A DNA stretch of 62,762 nt, from the NCBI RefSeq assembly GCF_001279585.1, contig NZ_LGEC01000005.1, positions 1 through 62,762 on the forward strand. The letters are read 5' to 3'. The DNA is from Nocardiopsis sp. NRRL B-16309 (GTDB taxonomy: Bacteria; Actinomycetota; Actinomycetes; Streptosporangiales; Streptosporangiaceae). Made by a program: the position numbers and the translations under genes. How positions within the stretch are numbered: position 1 is the stretch's first letter; each line of letters begins with the position of its first letter. The notes below the pieces were generated by a model that had not been told where the DNA came from, made no database searches, and worked only from the letters and a program-made list of their open reading frames with translations. Positions 16,486 through 25,808 of the stretch are shown piece after piece.

Positions 16486-18138
16486 ATGAGTAAGACCACG
16501 CAAGCACCCAAGGCGTTGCGCGGCGTCGGGAATTTCATCGACGACCGCTTCCACCTGGCCAAGATGGGCGAGAAGAACCTCCGCAAGGTCTTCCCGAACC
16601 ACTGGTCCTTCATGCTGGGCGAGATCGCCCTGTATTCGTTCATCATCCTGCTCGTCACCGGCGTGTTCCTCACGCTGTGGTTCAAGCCGAGCATGGTCGA
16701 GGTCATCTACGACGGCTCCTACGAGCGCCTCCAGGGCGTTCCGATGAGTGAGGCCTACGCCTCCACGCTGTACATCGACTTCGAAGTGCGCGGAGGGTTC
16801 CTCGTACGGCAGATCCACCACTGGGCCGCGCTGATCTTCCTGGCGGCGCTCGTGGTGCACATGCTCCGGGTGTTCTTCACCGGGGCGTTCCGCAAGCCGC
16901 GTGAGATCAACTGGCTCATCGGCGTCGGTATCTTCAGCATCGCGATCGTCGAAGGCCTCTTCGGCTACTCGCTGCCGGACGACCTGCCCTCGGGCATGGG
17001 CGTGCGCATCCTGCAGGGCGTGATCCTGTCGCTGCCGCTGGTCGGCACCTACGTCTCGATGTTCCTGTTCGGCGGGGAGTTCCCCGGTGAGGACATCATC
17101 ACGCGCCTGTACATGCTGCACATCCTGCTGCTCCCGGCGCTGCTGCTGGCCCTGATCGTGGCCCACTTCATGATCCTGTGGCACCAGAAGCACACGCAGT
17201 ATCCAGGTCTGGGGCATACGAACAAGACCGTCGTGGGAACACCCATGTTCCCGGCGTTCGCGGTCAAGGCCGGAGGGTTCTTCTTCTTCACCTTCGCCGT
17301 CACCGCCGGTCTGAGCGCCTTCGTGCAGATCAACCCGATCCACCTGTTCGGGCCGTTCACCCCCACGTCCATCACCTCCGGCCTCCAGCCGGACTGGTAC
17401 ATGGGCTTCCTGGAGGGCTCGCTGCGCATCTTCCCGAACACGCTCGACTTCGACATCTTCGGATACGCGGTGCCCGTCGCCGTGCTCATCCCGGGACTCG
17501 GCGTCATGGGCCTGCTGTTCGGCGCGCTGGGCGCCTGGCCGTTCATCGAGCAGTGGATCACCGGAGACAAGCGGGCGCACAACGTGGCCGACCGGCCGCG
17601 CAACGTCCCCGTGCGCACCGGCCTGGGCGTCGCGGGCATCACCGCCTACGGCGTCCTCTGGCTGGCGGGGTCCAACGACATCCTGTCGGAGACCTTCTCC
17701 ATCAACCTGTACCTCACCACGTACATCTTCCGTGTGCTGGTCATCCTGGGCCCGATCATCGCGTTCATCGTGACCAAGCGGATCTGCCTGGGCCTGCAGC
17801 GGCGCGACCGCGAGACCCTGGAGCACGGGTACGAGAGCGGCGTCATCCAGCAGCTGCCCAGCGGTGAGTTCATCGAGGTCCACCGGGAGAGCTCGGACGA
17901 GACCGTGGAGATCCTCTCCAGCAAGCCGACGATCACGTCGACGGCCCTGGACGAGACGGTCGACGACAAGGGTGTGGAGAGCCCCGAGTCCCGCAAGGGC
18001 ATGGGCAAGCTCCGTCGGCGCCTGGCCCTCTGGTACACGAGGGACAACGTGTCCGTGGCGGACGTGGAGGCGCACTCCGGCCACCACCTGCACCACTCCC
18101 ACTCCACCGAGGAGCAGGACAAGGAGCCCGCCCACTAG
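16486..18138 (+). CDS. qcrB: Cytochrome b subunit QcrB
   Basis: 550 aa. It is the diheme cytochrome b of the bc1 complex, with about eight to nine membrane helices. Heme-ligand helices are visible at VRQIHHWAALIFLAALVVHM and at LHILLLPALLLALIVAHFM. The quinone-site region follows, with PDWYMGFLEGSLR. A hydrophilic C-terminal tail of about 110 residues ends in a His-rich patch (HHLHHSHS), longer than in mitochondrial-type proteins and usual for actinobacteria. It is the last gene of ctaE-qcrCAB; a strong terminator follows at once. This subunit is the target of Q203-class inhibitors in mycobacteria. Confidence 0.95.
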   Translation: MSKTTQAPKALRGVGNFIDDRFHLAKMGEKNLRKVFPNHWSFMLGEIALYSFIILLVTGVFLTLWFKPSMVEVIYDGSYERLQGVPMSEAYASTLYIDFEVRGGFLVRQIHHWAALIFLAALVVHMLRVFFTGAFRKPREINWLIGVGIFSIAIVEGLFGYSLPDDLPSGMGVRILQGVILSLPLVGTYVSMFLFGGEFPGEDIITRLYMLHILLLPALLLALIVAHFMILWHQKHTQYPGLGHTNKTVVGTPMFPAFAVKAGGFFFFTFAVTAGLSAFVQINPIHLFGPFTPTSITSGLQPDWYMGFLEGSLRIFPNTLDFDIFGYAVPVAVLIPGLGVMGLLFGALGAWPFIEQWITGDKRAHNVADRPRNVPVRTGLGVAGITAYGVLWLAGSNDILSETFSINLYLTTYIFRVLVILGPIIAFIVTKRICLGLQRRDRETLEHGYESGVIQQLPSGEFIEVHRESSDETVEILSSKPTITSTALDETVDDKGVESPESRKGMGKLRRRLALWYTRDNVSVADVEAHSGHHLHHSHSTEEQDKEPAH

Positions 18139-18158
18139 GGCGAGCGAACCACGCAGAG

Positions 18159-18190
18159 AGGGCCCGGCGAAAGCCGGGCCCTTTGTGTTT
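18159..18190 (+). terminator. Terminator of ctaE-qcrCAB
   Basis: Stem GGGCCCGGC / GCCGGGCCC extended by an A-T pair, GAAA loop, then a T-rich run (CTTTGTGTTT). It is a canonical intrinsic terminator 20 bases after the qcrB stop. Confidence 0.9.
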
Positions 18191-18237
18191 GGGTTTTCCT
18201 CGGGGGTGTGTTTTTTGGGGCTCTGTGCTGTGCTTGT

Positions 18238-18738
18238 CTGGGGCCTCCGCTCGTTCCTCGCTTTGGCCCGTGCTCGGGGCGCTGGAGGCCAGATGTTCTT
18301 CGTCGTCGACTTGCCTTGCTCGTTCCTCGCGGCGGCCCCGTCTCCTCCTGCAGAACACTGGCGCGTCTCCTCCTGCAGAACACTGGCGCGCCCCTCGCGA
18401 CACCCCCTGTGGCCCCGCGGGCTGAACGGCCACCTTTCACCCCCTGAGGTGCACGCAGGCCCGCATGTGCACCACCAACCCCCTGTGGTCTCGGCGGGTT
18501 GAAGGGCTACCTCGAACCTCCGCGGGCTAACGCAGGCCCGCGTGTGCAGGTCCAACCCCCTGAGGCTGGGGCAGGCACGTGTGTGCACCACCAACCCCCT
18601 GTGGTCTCGGCGGGCTGGACGGAGACCTTTCGCTCCGCCGGGGTTCTGTGTGCCGAAAGCCCTCTGGGGTTCAGGTAGGCCTGTTCGGGGGGTGCGCCGC
18701 TGACACGCGGGTGGCGGTGTCGTTTTCGGTCCTGAACG
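18238..18738 (+). repeat. Dispersed hairpin repeat, copy B with tandem units
   Basis: Two hairpins with loop TCGTTCCTC (18251-18259 and 18320-18328) are followed by a short duplication (CTCCTGCAGAACACTGGCGC twice, around 18352-18392). Several degenerate tandem units follow, of the type CCCCCTGTGGTCTCGGCGGG. No supportable gene. It reads in the same direction as qcrB and abuts an oppositely oriented copy. Confidence 0.8.
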
Positions 18739-18780
18739 CGCTGTGGCCCCGTAGGGCGTAGTGCCTACGGGGCCACAGCG
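18739..18780. repeat. 17-bp perfect inverted repeat at junction of two repeat arrays
   Basis: CGCTGTGGCCCCGTAGG and its exact complement are separated by 8 bases. It lies where the plus-oriented array B meets the minus-oriented array C, and each arm resembles one tandem unit. It could also end transcription from both sides, but has no T run. Confidence 0.8.
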
Positions 18781-19033
18781 GGTGAGAGTGGAGGGGACCG
18801 CTCACCGGGACCCCGTGGGGGGTGAAGGTGAACGGTTCCGCTCACCGGAGCCACAGGGGGGTTGGTCGGGCCAAAGCGAGGAACGAGCGGAGGCCCAAAG
18901 AAGGCACAGGGGTGAGGGGCGTGCCGGTGCCTGCAGGAGGAGTCTCTGCCGCCAGCGAGGAACGAGCCAGGCAGTAGCGACGACGAAGGACCCGGTGTGA
19001 AGCGCCCCCGAACCCTCGCCCCGAACCCTCGCC
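18781..19033 (-). repeat. Dispersed hairpin repeat, copy C
   Basis: On the minus strand this copy is nearly identical to A and D over about 170 bases. It contains the CTGCC/GGCAG hairpin (loop at 18957-18965), the GGGCC/GGCCC hairpin (loop at 18878-18886) and tandem units including GGTTCCGGTGAGCGGAACC-like sequence. It directly follows the acyl-CoA synthetase stop in the same direction. Confidence 0.85.
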
Positions 19034-19044
19034 CCGAACCTCCC

Positions 19045-20844
<1,800 letters not shown>

Positions 20845-20892
20845 GTGATGCTCCTGGACGTGTACGGGGATCTTGAAAGGGGGGACGTGACG

Positions 20893-20922
20893 AGCGTAAC
20901 AACACATGCTACTCGTGAGTAG
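20893..20922 (-). promoter_or_regulatory. fadD promoter with TetR-like operator
   Basis: TACGCT (-10, 20893-20898) lies on the minus strand. CTACTC-GT-GAGTAG, a perfect 6-bp inverted repeat at 20909-20922, covers the position expected for the -35 box. Repression by steric block is the simple reading. The rest of the gap to 21344 shows no gene or repeat. Confidence 0.5.
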
Positions 20923-21344
20923 GCCGTGTTGCCGTTCGGTATCCAACAGTGACCCGTGTCCGGCTCCGGATGCTGTGAACCCGCAGCTCGGGACGGTGTG
21001 GGAGCGGTGTCCCCGACCCCCTGGGATGGTTGTTCGTACGGGGGGTATGCCCGGTCCGGCGGCGATCGACGCCGTCAGGCCGTCCGGGAGTGCGCAGGTC
21101 AGAACTGTGGTCCCGGCTCCTTCTCGTACGCACGCGAGACTATCTCCTGTCGTGACCTTCGTGCACATCAGGTGGCTTCTGCGGCGTTTCGGGCGTTTTC
21201 CGGTCCCGACGGACGGAGTGGCCGGCCTTCGGAGGCCGCGGGCGGCACCCTGGTTCGCCCCTGATCCTGCCCTGAGAAACCGGCCCGGCGCCGCCCGCGC
21301 CGGTTAACGTGAGGCCTGAGGATGCCGACGAAGGAGGTCCGGAG

Positions 21345-21785
21345 ATGACGGAGAACGACGGTCGCCCGCAGGAGCCGGGGCGGGGCGAGGCCCCCGACCT
21401 GATCGACGACGCCCTGAAGCTGGTCGACGGCCTGCAGCGCAAGCTGGTCACCGCGGGGGTGCGGCGCGGGGTCGGTGCCGTCACCTCCGCGCCGCGCAAG
21501 GGCGACGTGTGGGAGGAGGCCATCCGCCTGGAGACCAAGCCGGAGCGGCCCGCCGTGGAGGAGCTCTTCGACATCGTGCGCACGTCCGCGCCGGAGGTCG
21601 CCGGGCACCTCGGCCGAGCGGGGCTGGCCCTCGCGGGCGCCCTGGGGCGCACGTGGGACGTGGTCGAGCGCTCGCTGGAGCAGACCGGGTCGGACGCGAG
21701 CCGCCCGCAGGCGGACGACTCCGGGGCCGAGTCGGCGCAGGACCGGCGCGAGGAGGCGAAGCCGCAGGTCACCTCCGGGGACTAG
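21345..21785 (+). CDS. Conserved actinobacterial hypothetical (DUF5304-like)
   Basis: 146 aa, acidic and soluble. A conserved helical core (LIDDALKLVDGLQRKLVTAG then EEAIRLETKPERPAVEELFD) is followed by a disordered Asp/Glu/Gln-rich tail. It resembles the family called DUF5304. It lies directly upstream of the glucokinase gene, as does SCO2127 upstream of glkA in Streptomyces coelicolor, a gene linked to glucose uptake and repression (recalled knowledge). AAGGAGGTCCGGAG before the ATG is a near-perfect ribosome binding site. Function unproven. Confidence 0.7.
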   Translation: MTENDGRPQEPGRGEAPDLIDDALKLVDGLQRKLVTAGVRRGVGAVTSAPRKGDVWEEAIRLETKPERPAVEELFDIVRTSAPEVAGHLGRAGLALAGALGRTWDVVERSLEQTGSDASRPQADDSGAESAQDRREEAKPQVTSGD

Positions 21786-21869
21786 GGCGCTTCGGACGGG
21801 TTCGGCTCCTGGGGTACCTCGGGCCGCCGAGGGCTGGTTTAATCGAGGGGTTTACACCATTTGAAAGAC

Positions 21870-21901
21870 CTCTGTCATGAACCGCGCGGCTTATGTCAGA
21901 G
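21870..21901. promoter_or_regulatory. Palindrome upstream of glucokinase
   Basis: CTCTGTCAT and ATGTCAGAG form a 9-bp inverted repeat with one mismatch around a central CCGCGCGG palindrome. It lies 31-62 bases before the start codon. It could be an operator or an mRNA hairpin; no T run follows. Confidence 0.5.
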
Positions 21902-21931
21902 TTCGTGCGTAAGTAGGAAGGAACTGCCCCC

Positions 21932-22879
21932 ATGCTGACCATCGGCGTAGACATCGGCGGTACCAAGGTCGCAGCCGGGGTCGTGGACCAGGACGGGCAG
22001 ATCCTGGACAAGGTCAAGTACCCCACCCCCTCCAACGACCCGGCGGGCCTGGCCGACGTGGTCGCCCGCGCCGTCGACGACCTGCGCTCGCGTCAGCCGG
22101 AGCGGGCGTGCCACGCGGTCGGCGTGGGCGTGGCCGGGTTCGTCGACGAGGACCGCGCCACGGTCCAGGTCGCGGTCAACCTCGGCCTGCGCGACGAACC
22201 CCTCAAGGAACGCGTCCAGGCCCGGGTCGGCCTGCCCGTGGTCATCGAGAACGACGCCAACGCCGCCGCGTGGGCCGAGGCGCGCTTCGGCGCCGGACGG
22301 GGCAGCGCCCACCTGGTCTGCGTCACCCTGGGCACCGGCATCGGCGGCGGCCTGGTCCTGGACGGCGCCCTCTTCCGCGGCCGGTTCGGCGTCGCGGCCG
22401 AGATCGGCCACTACCGGATGGTGCCGCACGGGCGCCGCTGCGCCTGCGGCAACCACGGGTGCTGGGAGCAGTACGCCAGCGGACGCGCCCTGGTGGCCGA
22501 GGGGCAGGACCTGGCGCGGACCGACCCCAGGGCCGGCGAGCGGATGCTCAAGCTCGCCGACGGCGACGTGGAGAAGGTGGAGGGGCACGTCATCACCCAG
22601 GCCGCGCTGGAGGGCGACAGCGCCGCCCTGGAGTGCTTCCGCATCGTCGGCGAGTGGGCCGGGCTCGGCCTGGCCGACCTGGCGGCCATCCTCGACCCGG
22701 AGTGCTTCGTGCTCGGCGGCGGGGTCTCCGACGCGGGATCGATCCTGCTGGACCCGGTCATGGCCTCCTTCGCCCGCCACGTCTCCGGCCGCCCCGGCCG
22801 CAGGCTGGCCGAGGTGCGGCTGGCCGAGCTCGGCGGCGAGGCCGGGATCGTCGGCGCGGGCGACCTCGCCCGGCACTGA
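21932..22879 (+). CDS. glkA: ROK-family glucokinase
   Basis: 315 aa. It phosphorylates glucose with ATP in the cytoplasm. The phosphate-binding motif TIGVDIGGTKVAAGVV is at the N-terminus, the sugar-binding ENDANAAAWAE near residue 107, and the ROK zinc motif CACGNHGCWEQYASG near residue 170. Length and context (DUF5304-like gene upstream) match S. coelicolor GlkA, which also mediates glucose repression. A repressor role is excluded because there is no N-terminal helix-turn-helix. GGAAGG precedes the ATG. Confidence 0.93.
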   Translation: MLTIGVDIGGTKVAAGVVDQDGQILDKVKYPTPSNDPAGLADVVARAVDDLRSRQPERACHAVGVGVAGFVDEDRATVQVAVNLGLRDEPLKERVQARVGLPVVIENDANAAAWAEARFGAGRGSAHLVCVTLGTGIGGGLVLDGALFRGRFGVAAEIGHYRMVPHGRRCACGNHGCWEQYASGRALVAEGQDLARTDPRAGERMLKLADGDVEKVEGHVITQAALEGDSAALECFRIVGEWAGLGLADLAAILDPECFVLGGGVSDAGSILLDPVMASFARHVSGRPGRRLAEVRLAELGGEAGIVGAGDLARH

Positions 22880-22902
22880 CGCCGCACGGCCCGGACACGG
22901 AC

Positions 22903-22941
22903 GAGGGCGCGGCGCCGGTGCACCACCGGGGCCGCGCCCTC
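22903..22941. terminator. Bidirectional terminator hairpin
   Basis: Outer stem GAGGGCGCGGC / GCCGCGCCCTC and inner stem CCGGTG / CACCGG, between convergent glkA and plsC. Confidence 0.75.
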
Positions 22942-22961
22942 ACACGTGTACGGAAGCCGCG

Positions 22962-23813
22962 TCACTCCCGCGGCGCGGCGTCGTCCTTCCCGCCGTCCGC
23001 GGCCCCGCGCTCGGCGCGCCTGGCCGCCTTGCGCGCGCGGCGCTCCTCCTTGCGCTTGGCCCGGTCGGAGCGGCGGCGGTCCTTGTCGCTGGCGTGCTGC
23101 TCGCGGCGGGCCTCCTTGGCCTCGGCCTCCAGCTCCGCCTTGACCGACTGCGCGTAGCGGTCCACGTACTCCTGGCCGGACAGCTCCATCAGCGCGTACA
23201 TGATCTCGTCGGTGATGGCCCGCAGGACCCGCGGGTCCCGCTCCATGCCGTAGTAGCGCGAGAAGTCCAGCGGCTTTCCGAAGACCACCTTGGGGCGCAC
23301 GCCCAGCTTCGGGACGGTGCGGCCGGGCGGCATGATCTTCTCCAGGTTGATCATCGCCATCGGCACCACCGGGGCCTTGGCCTCCAGGGCGAGCCGCGCC
23401 ACGCCCGTGCGGCCGCGGTAGAGCTTGCCGTCGGGGGAGCGGGTGCCCTCCGGGTAGATGCCCAGCAGATCGCCGCGCTTGAGCACGCGCAGGCCCGTGC
23501 GCAGGGCCGCCTCGCTGGCCTTGCCGCCGGAGCGGTCGATCGGGATCTGCCCCACACCGGTGAAGAACGCCCGGCTGAAGAAGCCCTTGACACCGGTCCC
23601 GGTGAAGTACTCCGACTTGGCCAGGAACGTGATCTTGCGGGGGAGCGGCAGCGGACCGAAGAAGTGGTCCGAGAAGGACAGGTGGTTGCTCACCATGATG
23701 GCCGGACCGCGCCGCGGCACGTTCTCCACGCCCTCCGCGCGCGGTTGCCACAACACGGCCAGGATCGGGCCCAGGAACGCCTTGACCACCCAGTAGAACA
23801 TCGTCCAGATCAC
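22962..23813 (-). CDS. plsC: 1-acyl-sn-glycerol-3-phosphate acyltransferase (PlsC-like)
   Basis: 283 aa. It acylates lysophosphatidic acid to phosphatidic acid at the membrane. The catalytic HX4D box is NHLSFSDH near residue 43 and the substrate motif is YPEGTRSPDG near residue 120. An N-terminal hydrophobic helix anchors it. Unusually, the last 60 residues are a highly charged Arg/Lys/Glu/Asp tail (RRSDRAKRKEERRARKAARR), probably for binding anionic membrane or RNA. GTG 23813 was chosen; an ATG three codons later is possible. The acyl acceptor cannot be proven. Confidence 0.87.
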   Translation of the reverse strand: MIWTMFYWVVKAFLGPILAVLWQPRAEGVENVPRRGPAIMVSNHLSFSDHFFGPLPLPRKITFLAKSEYFTGTGVKGFFSRAFFTGVGQIPIDRSGGKASEAALRTGLRVLKRGDLLGIYPEGTRSPDGKLYRGRTGVARLALEAKAPVVPMAMINLEKIMPPGRTVPKLGVRPKVVFGKPLDFSRYYGMERDPRVLRAITDEIMYALMELSGQEYVDRYAQSVKAELEAEAKEARREQHASDKDRRRSDRAKRKEERRARKAARRAERGAADGGKDDAAPRE

Positions 23814-24045
23814 CCCTGCACACGCGGGGAGTCCGCAGGCAGGGCCTGCCCGATTCTCTGTCCCGCTCGGCCGACAACGTCAGAACCGCCCCGGCCACCG
23901 ACTGAGGGGGAGAGCGCGACTGACATGCGCCATCCTCCCACCGCGCGGGGCGAACTGCCAAAGTGCCCCCCGCCCCCTGGGGCCGCGGTGACCGGTGCCC
24001 CGCCTGAGGATACCGAGTCAAGGGGGGAACGTTAGTCTTCACTCC

Positions 24046-24075
24046 ATGACAAACACTCCGTCGAACGGCTAGCCT
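24046..24075 (+). promoter_or_regulatory. Candidate promoter of the esterase operon
   Basis: ATGACA, 18-base spacer, TAGCCT. It is the best sigma-70-like match in the 367-base divergent gap between plsC and the hydrolase gene, and would give a leader of about 100 bases. The rest of the gap shows no gene. Confidence 0.5.
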
Positions 24076-24180
24076 CACGCCTGGGGCCGGGAACGCGATC
24101 CCGGAGTGTGCCCCGCCACCCACCGCCCGCCCGCACCATCCGCGCGACCGCGCGGCGCACGATCCCCTGGGAGCCACCGC

Positions 24181-24978
24181 GTGAACCCGACCGACGCAGC
24201 CCCGGTCCTCCCGGGTGCCGAGCCCTTCAGCCACGCCGGCTCCAGGACAGGCGTCCTGCTCTGCCACGGATTCACCGGGTCGCCCCACTCCATGCGCCCC
24301 TGGGGCGAGTACCTGGCCGCGGCCGGGCTGACCGTGGAGGTGCCGCTGCTGCCCGGCCACGGCACGGTGTGGCAGGACATGAACCTCACCGGGTCCGACG
24401 ACTGGTACGCGCACGTGGAGCGGGCCCTGCTCGACCTGGCGCGGCGGTGCGACGAGGTCTACGTGATGGGCCTGTCCATGGGCGGCGCGCTCACGGTCCG
24501 GCTGGCCCAGCGGCACCCCGGCCTGGTGCGCGGCATCGTGCTCGTCAACCCCTCCCTGGTGGTGGAGGACTACAGGCTCCCCCTGATCGCCCCGTTCGGG
24601 CGCCTGGCGGCGCGACTGCTGCCCTCCACCGCGGGCGTGACCAGCGACGTCTCCAAGGACGACACGACCGAAGGCGGCTACGACCGGGTCCCGACCGCGG
24701 CCGCGGCGACACTCCCGAAGCTGTGGCGTGCGGTTCAGCAGGGCATGTCCGGTTTGCGGGCGCCTGTTCTGGCCTTCCGGAGCCCCCAGGACCATGTGGT
24801 GGGACCCGCGAGTCTGCGTATGCTCGCTCACAGGGCGGTCAACACGACGGTGGCCATCCACCTGCTGCACGACAGCTACCACGTGGCCACGCTCGACCAC
24901 GACGCGCCCGCCATATTCGACGGGAGCCTCGCGTTCGTGCGAGAGCACTGTGAAAGCGGGGAAGGAGCCGACCGATGA
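24181..24978 (+). CDS. Alpha/beta hydrolase (carboxylesterase/lipase type)
   Basis: 265 aa. GVLLCHGFTGSPHSMRPWGE supplies the oxyanion-hole motif and GLSMGGAL the nucleophile elbow. An acidic residue near SPQDHVVGP and the His in HDSYHVATLDHD complete the triad. The pattern is that of Est30-like carboxylesterases and monoacylglycerol lipases. It is cytoplasmic, with no signal peptide. GTG 24181 follows GGGAG. The stop overlaps the next gene (ATGA). With plsC divergent and a lipid-type neighbourhood, an acyl-ester substrate is likely but not specified. Confidence 0.85.
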   Translation: MNPTDAAPVLPGAEPFSHAGSRTGVLLCHGFTGSPHSMRPWGEYLAAAGLTVEVPLLPGHGTVWQDMNLTGSDDWYAHVERALLDLARRCDEVYVMGLSMGGALTVRLAQRHPGLVRGIVLVNPSLVVEDYRLPLIAPFGRLAARLLPSTAGVTSDVSKDDTTEGGYDRVPTAAAATLPKLWRAVQQGMSGLRAPVLAFRSPQDHVVGPASLRMLAHRAVNTTVAIHLLHDSYHVATLDHDAPAIFDGSLAFVREHCESGEGADR

Positions 24979-25805
24979 CACAACGTCGGGGCAACGGCCT
25001 GCTCGCCGATGCCTACGTGCCCCTGATCCTGCTCGCGCCCTCGCACGCGGACCTGATGCTGGACGCCCTGCGCCGCAGCGGGATCGCCGCGTACGCGGTG
25101 CCGCTGGAGGAGGACGTGCTGGACCCCGCCGGAGGACGGGCCGACGACCCGCCCACCGACCACCTCTACGTGGACGCCGATGAGCGCGGGGCCGCCGAAC
25201 GCGTGCTGGGCGCCGAACTGCCGGGCCTGGGCGAGACGGCCCGCGTCGAATCCGGCCCCCCGGTGGGCGGCGACCTGCTGGACGGCCCTCCGGAGAACGT
25301 CGACCCCGACGCCGAGCCCGCCGAGCCCGCCGACGAGGACGCGGTGTGGCAGGACCTGGTCGCGCGGTTCTACGACGGGGACGACGGCGCCGAGCGCCGC
25401 CGGACGGGCTGGCCCGACGCGGAGAACCTGAGCGCCCCGGACGCGGACGAGCGCTCCGGACCCGGGCGCGTGGGCGGCGACATCCTGGCCGGCCCGGACG
25501 ACGCCGACGACGAGGACGCGGCCGAGCTCGCCCGCCGGGTCGAGGCGGAGCTGGAGGGCCACTACGAGCCGCCGCCACCGCCGCCCCTGCTGCAGGGGAG
25601 CCGGGTGGGCATCGCGGCCTGGTTCGGACTGCTGAGCGGCCCCGTGGTGCTCTTCGGGTCGGCCTTCCTGGGGATCTCGCTGCCCAACTGGCTGATGTTC
25701 GCCGCGGTCGTGGCGTTCCTGGCCAGCTTCGTCGTGCTGGTCCTGCGCATGACCGACAGCCGGGCCCCCGGTGACAACGGGCCCGACGACGGGGCGGTGG
25801 TCTGA
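24975..25805 (+). CDS. Conserved membrane protein of unknown function
   Basis: 276 aa. The N-terminal about 70 residues look like a small alpha/beta domain (VPLILLAPSHADLMLDALRR then IAAYAVPLEEDV). A long acidic disordered middle is followed by two C-terminal membrane helices (VGIAAWFGLLSGPVVLFGSA and LMFAAVVAFLASFVVLVL). I recognise a conserved actinobacterial arrangement but no named function. It overlaps the hydrolase stop by ATGA and its own stop abuts the histidine kinase reading frame, so the three are co-transcribed. Confidence 0.72.
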   Translation: MTQRRGNGLLADAYVPLILLAPSHADLMLDALRRSGIAAYAVPLEEDVLDPAGGRADDPPTDHLYVDADERGAAERVLGAELPGLGETARVESGPPVGGDLLDGPPENVDPDAEPAEPADEDAVWQDLVARFYDGDDGAERRRTGWPDAENLSAPDADERSGPGRVGGDILAGPDDADDEDAAELARRVEAELEGHYEPPPPPPLLQGSRVGIAAWFGLLSGPVVLFGSAFLGISLPNWLMFAAVVAFLASFVVLVLRMTDSRAPGDNGPDDGAVV

Positions 25806-25808
25806 GCC

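Noticed and set aside
15343..18594. A 1083-codon open frame antisense to qcrA-qcrB
   Set aside because: It is a low-complexity Arg/Gly/Asp/His-rich shadow caused by third-position GC in the opposite genes. qcrA and qcrB carry intact motifs.
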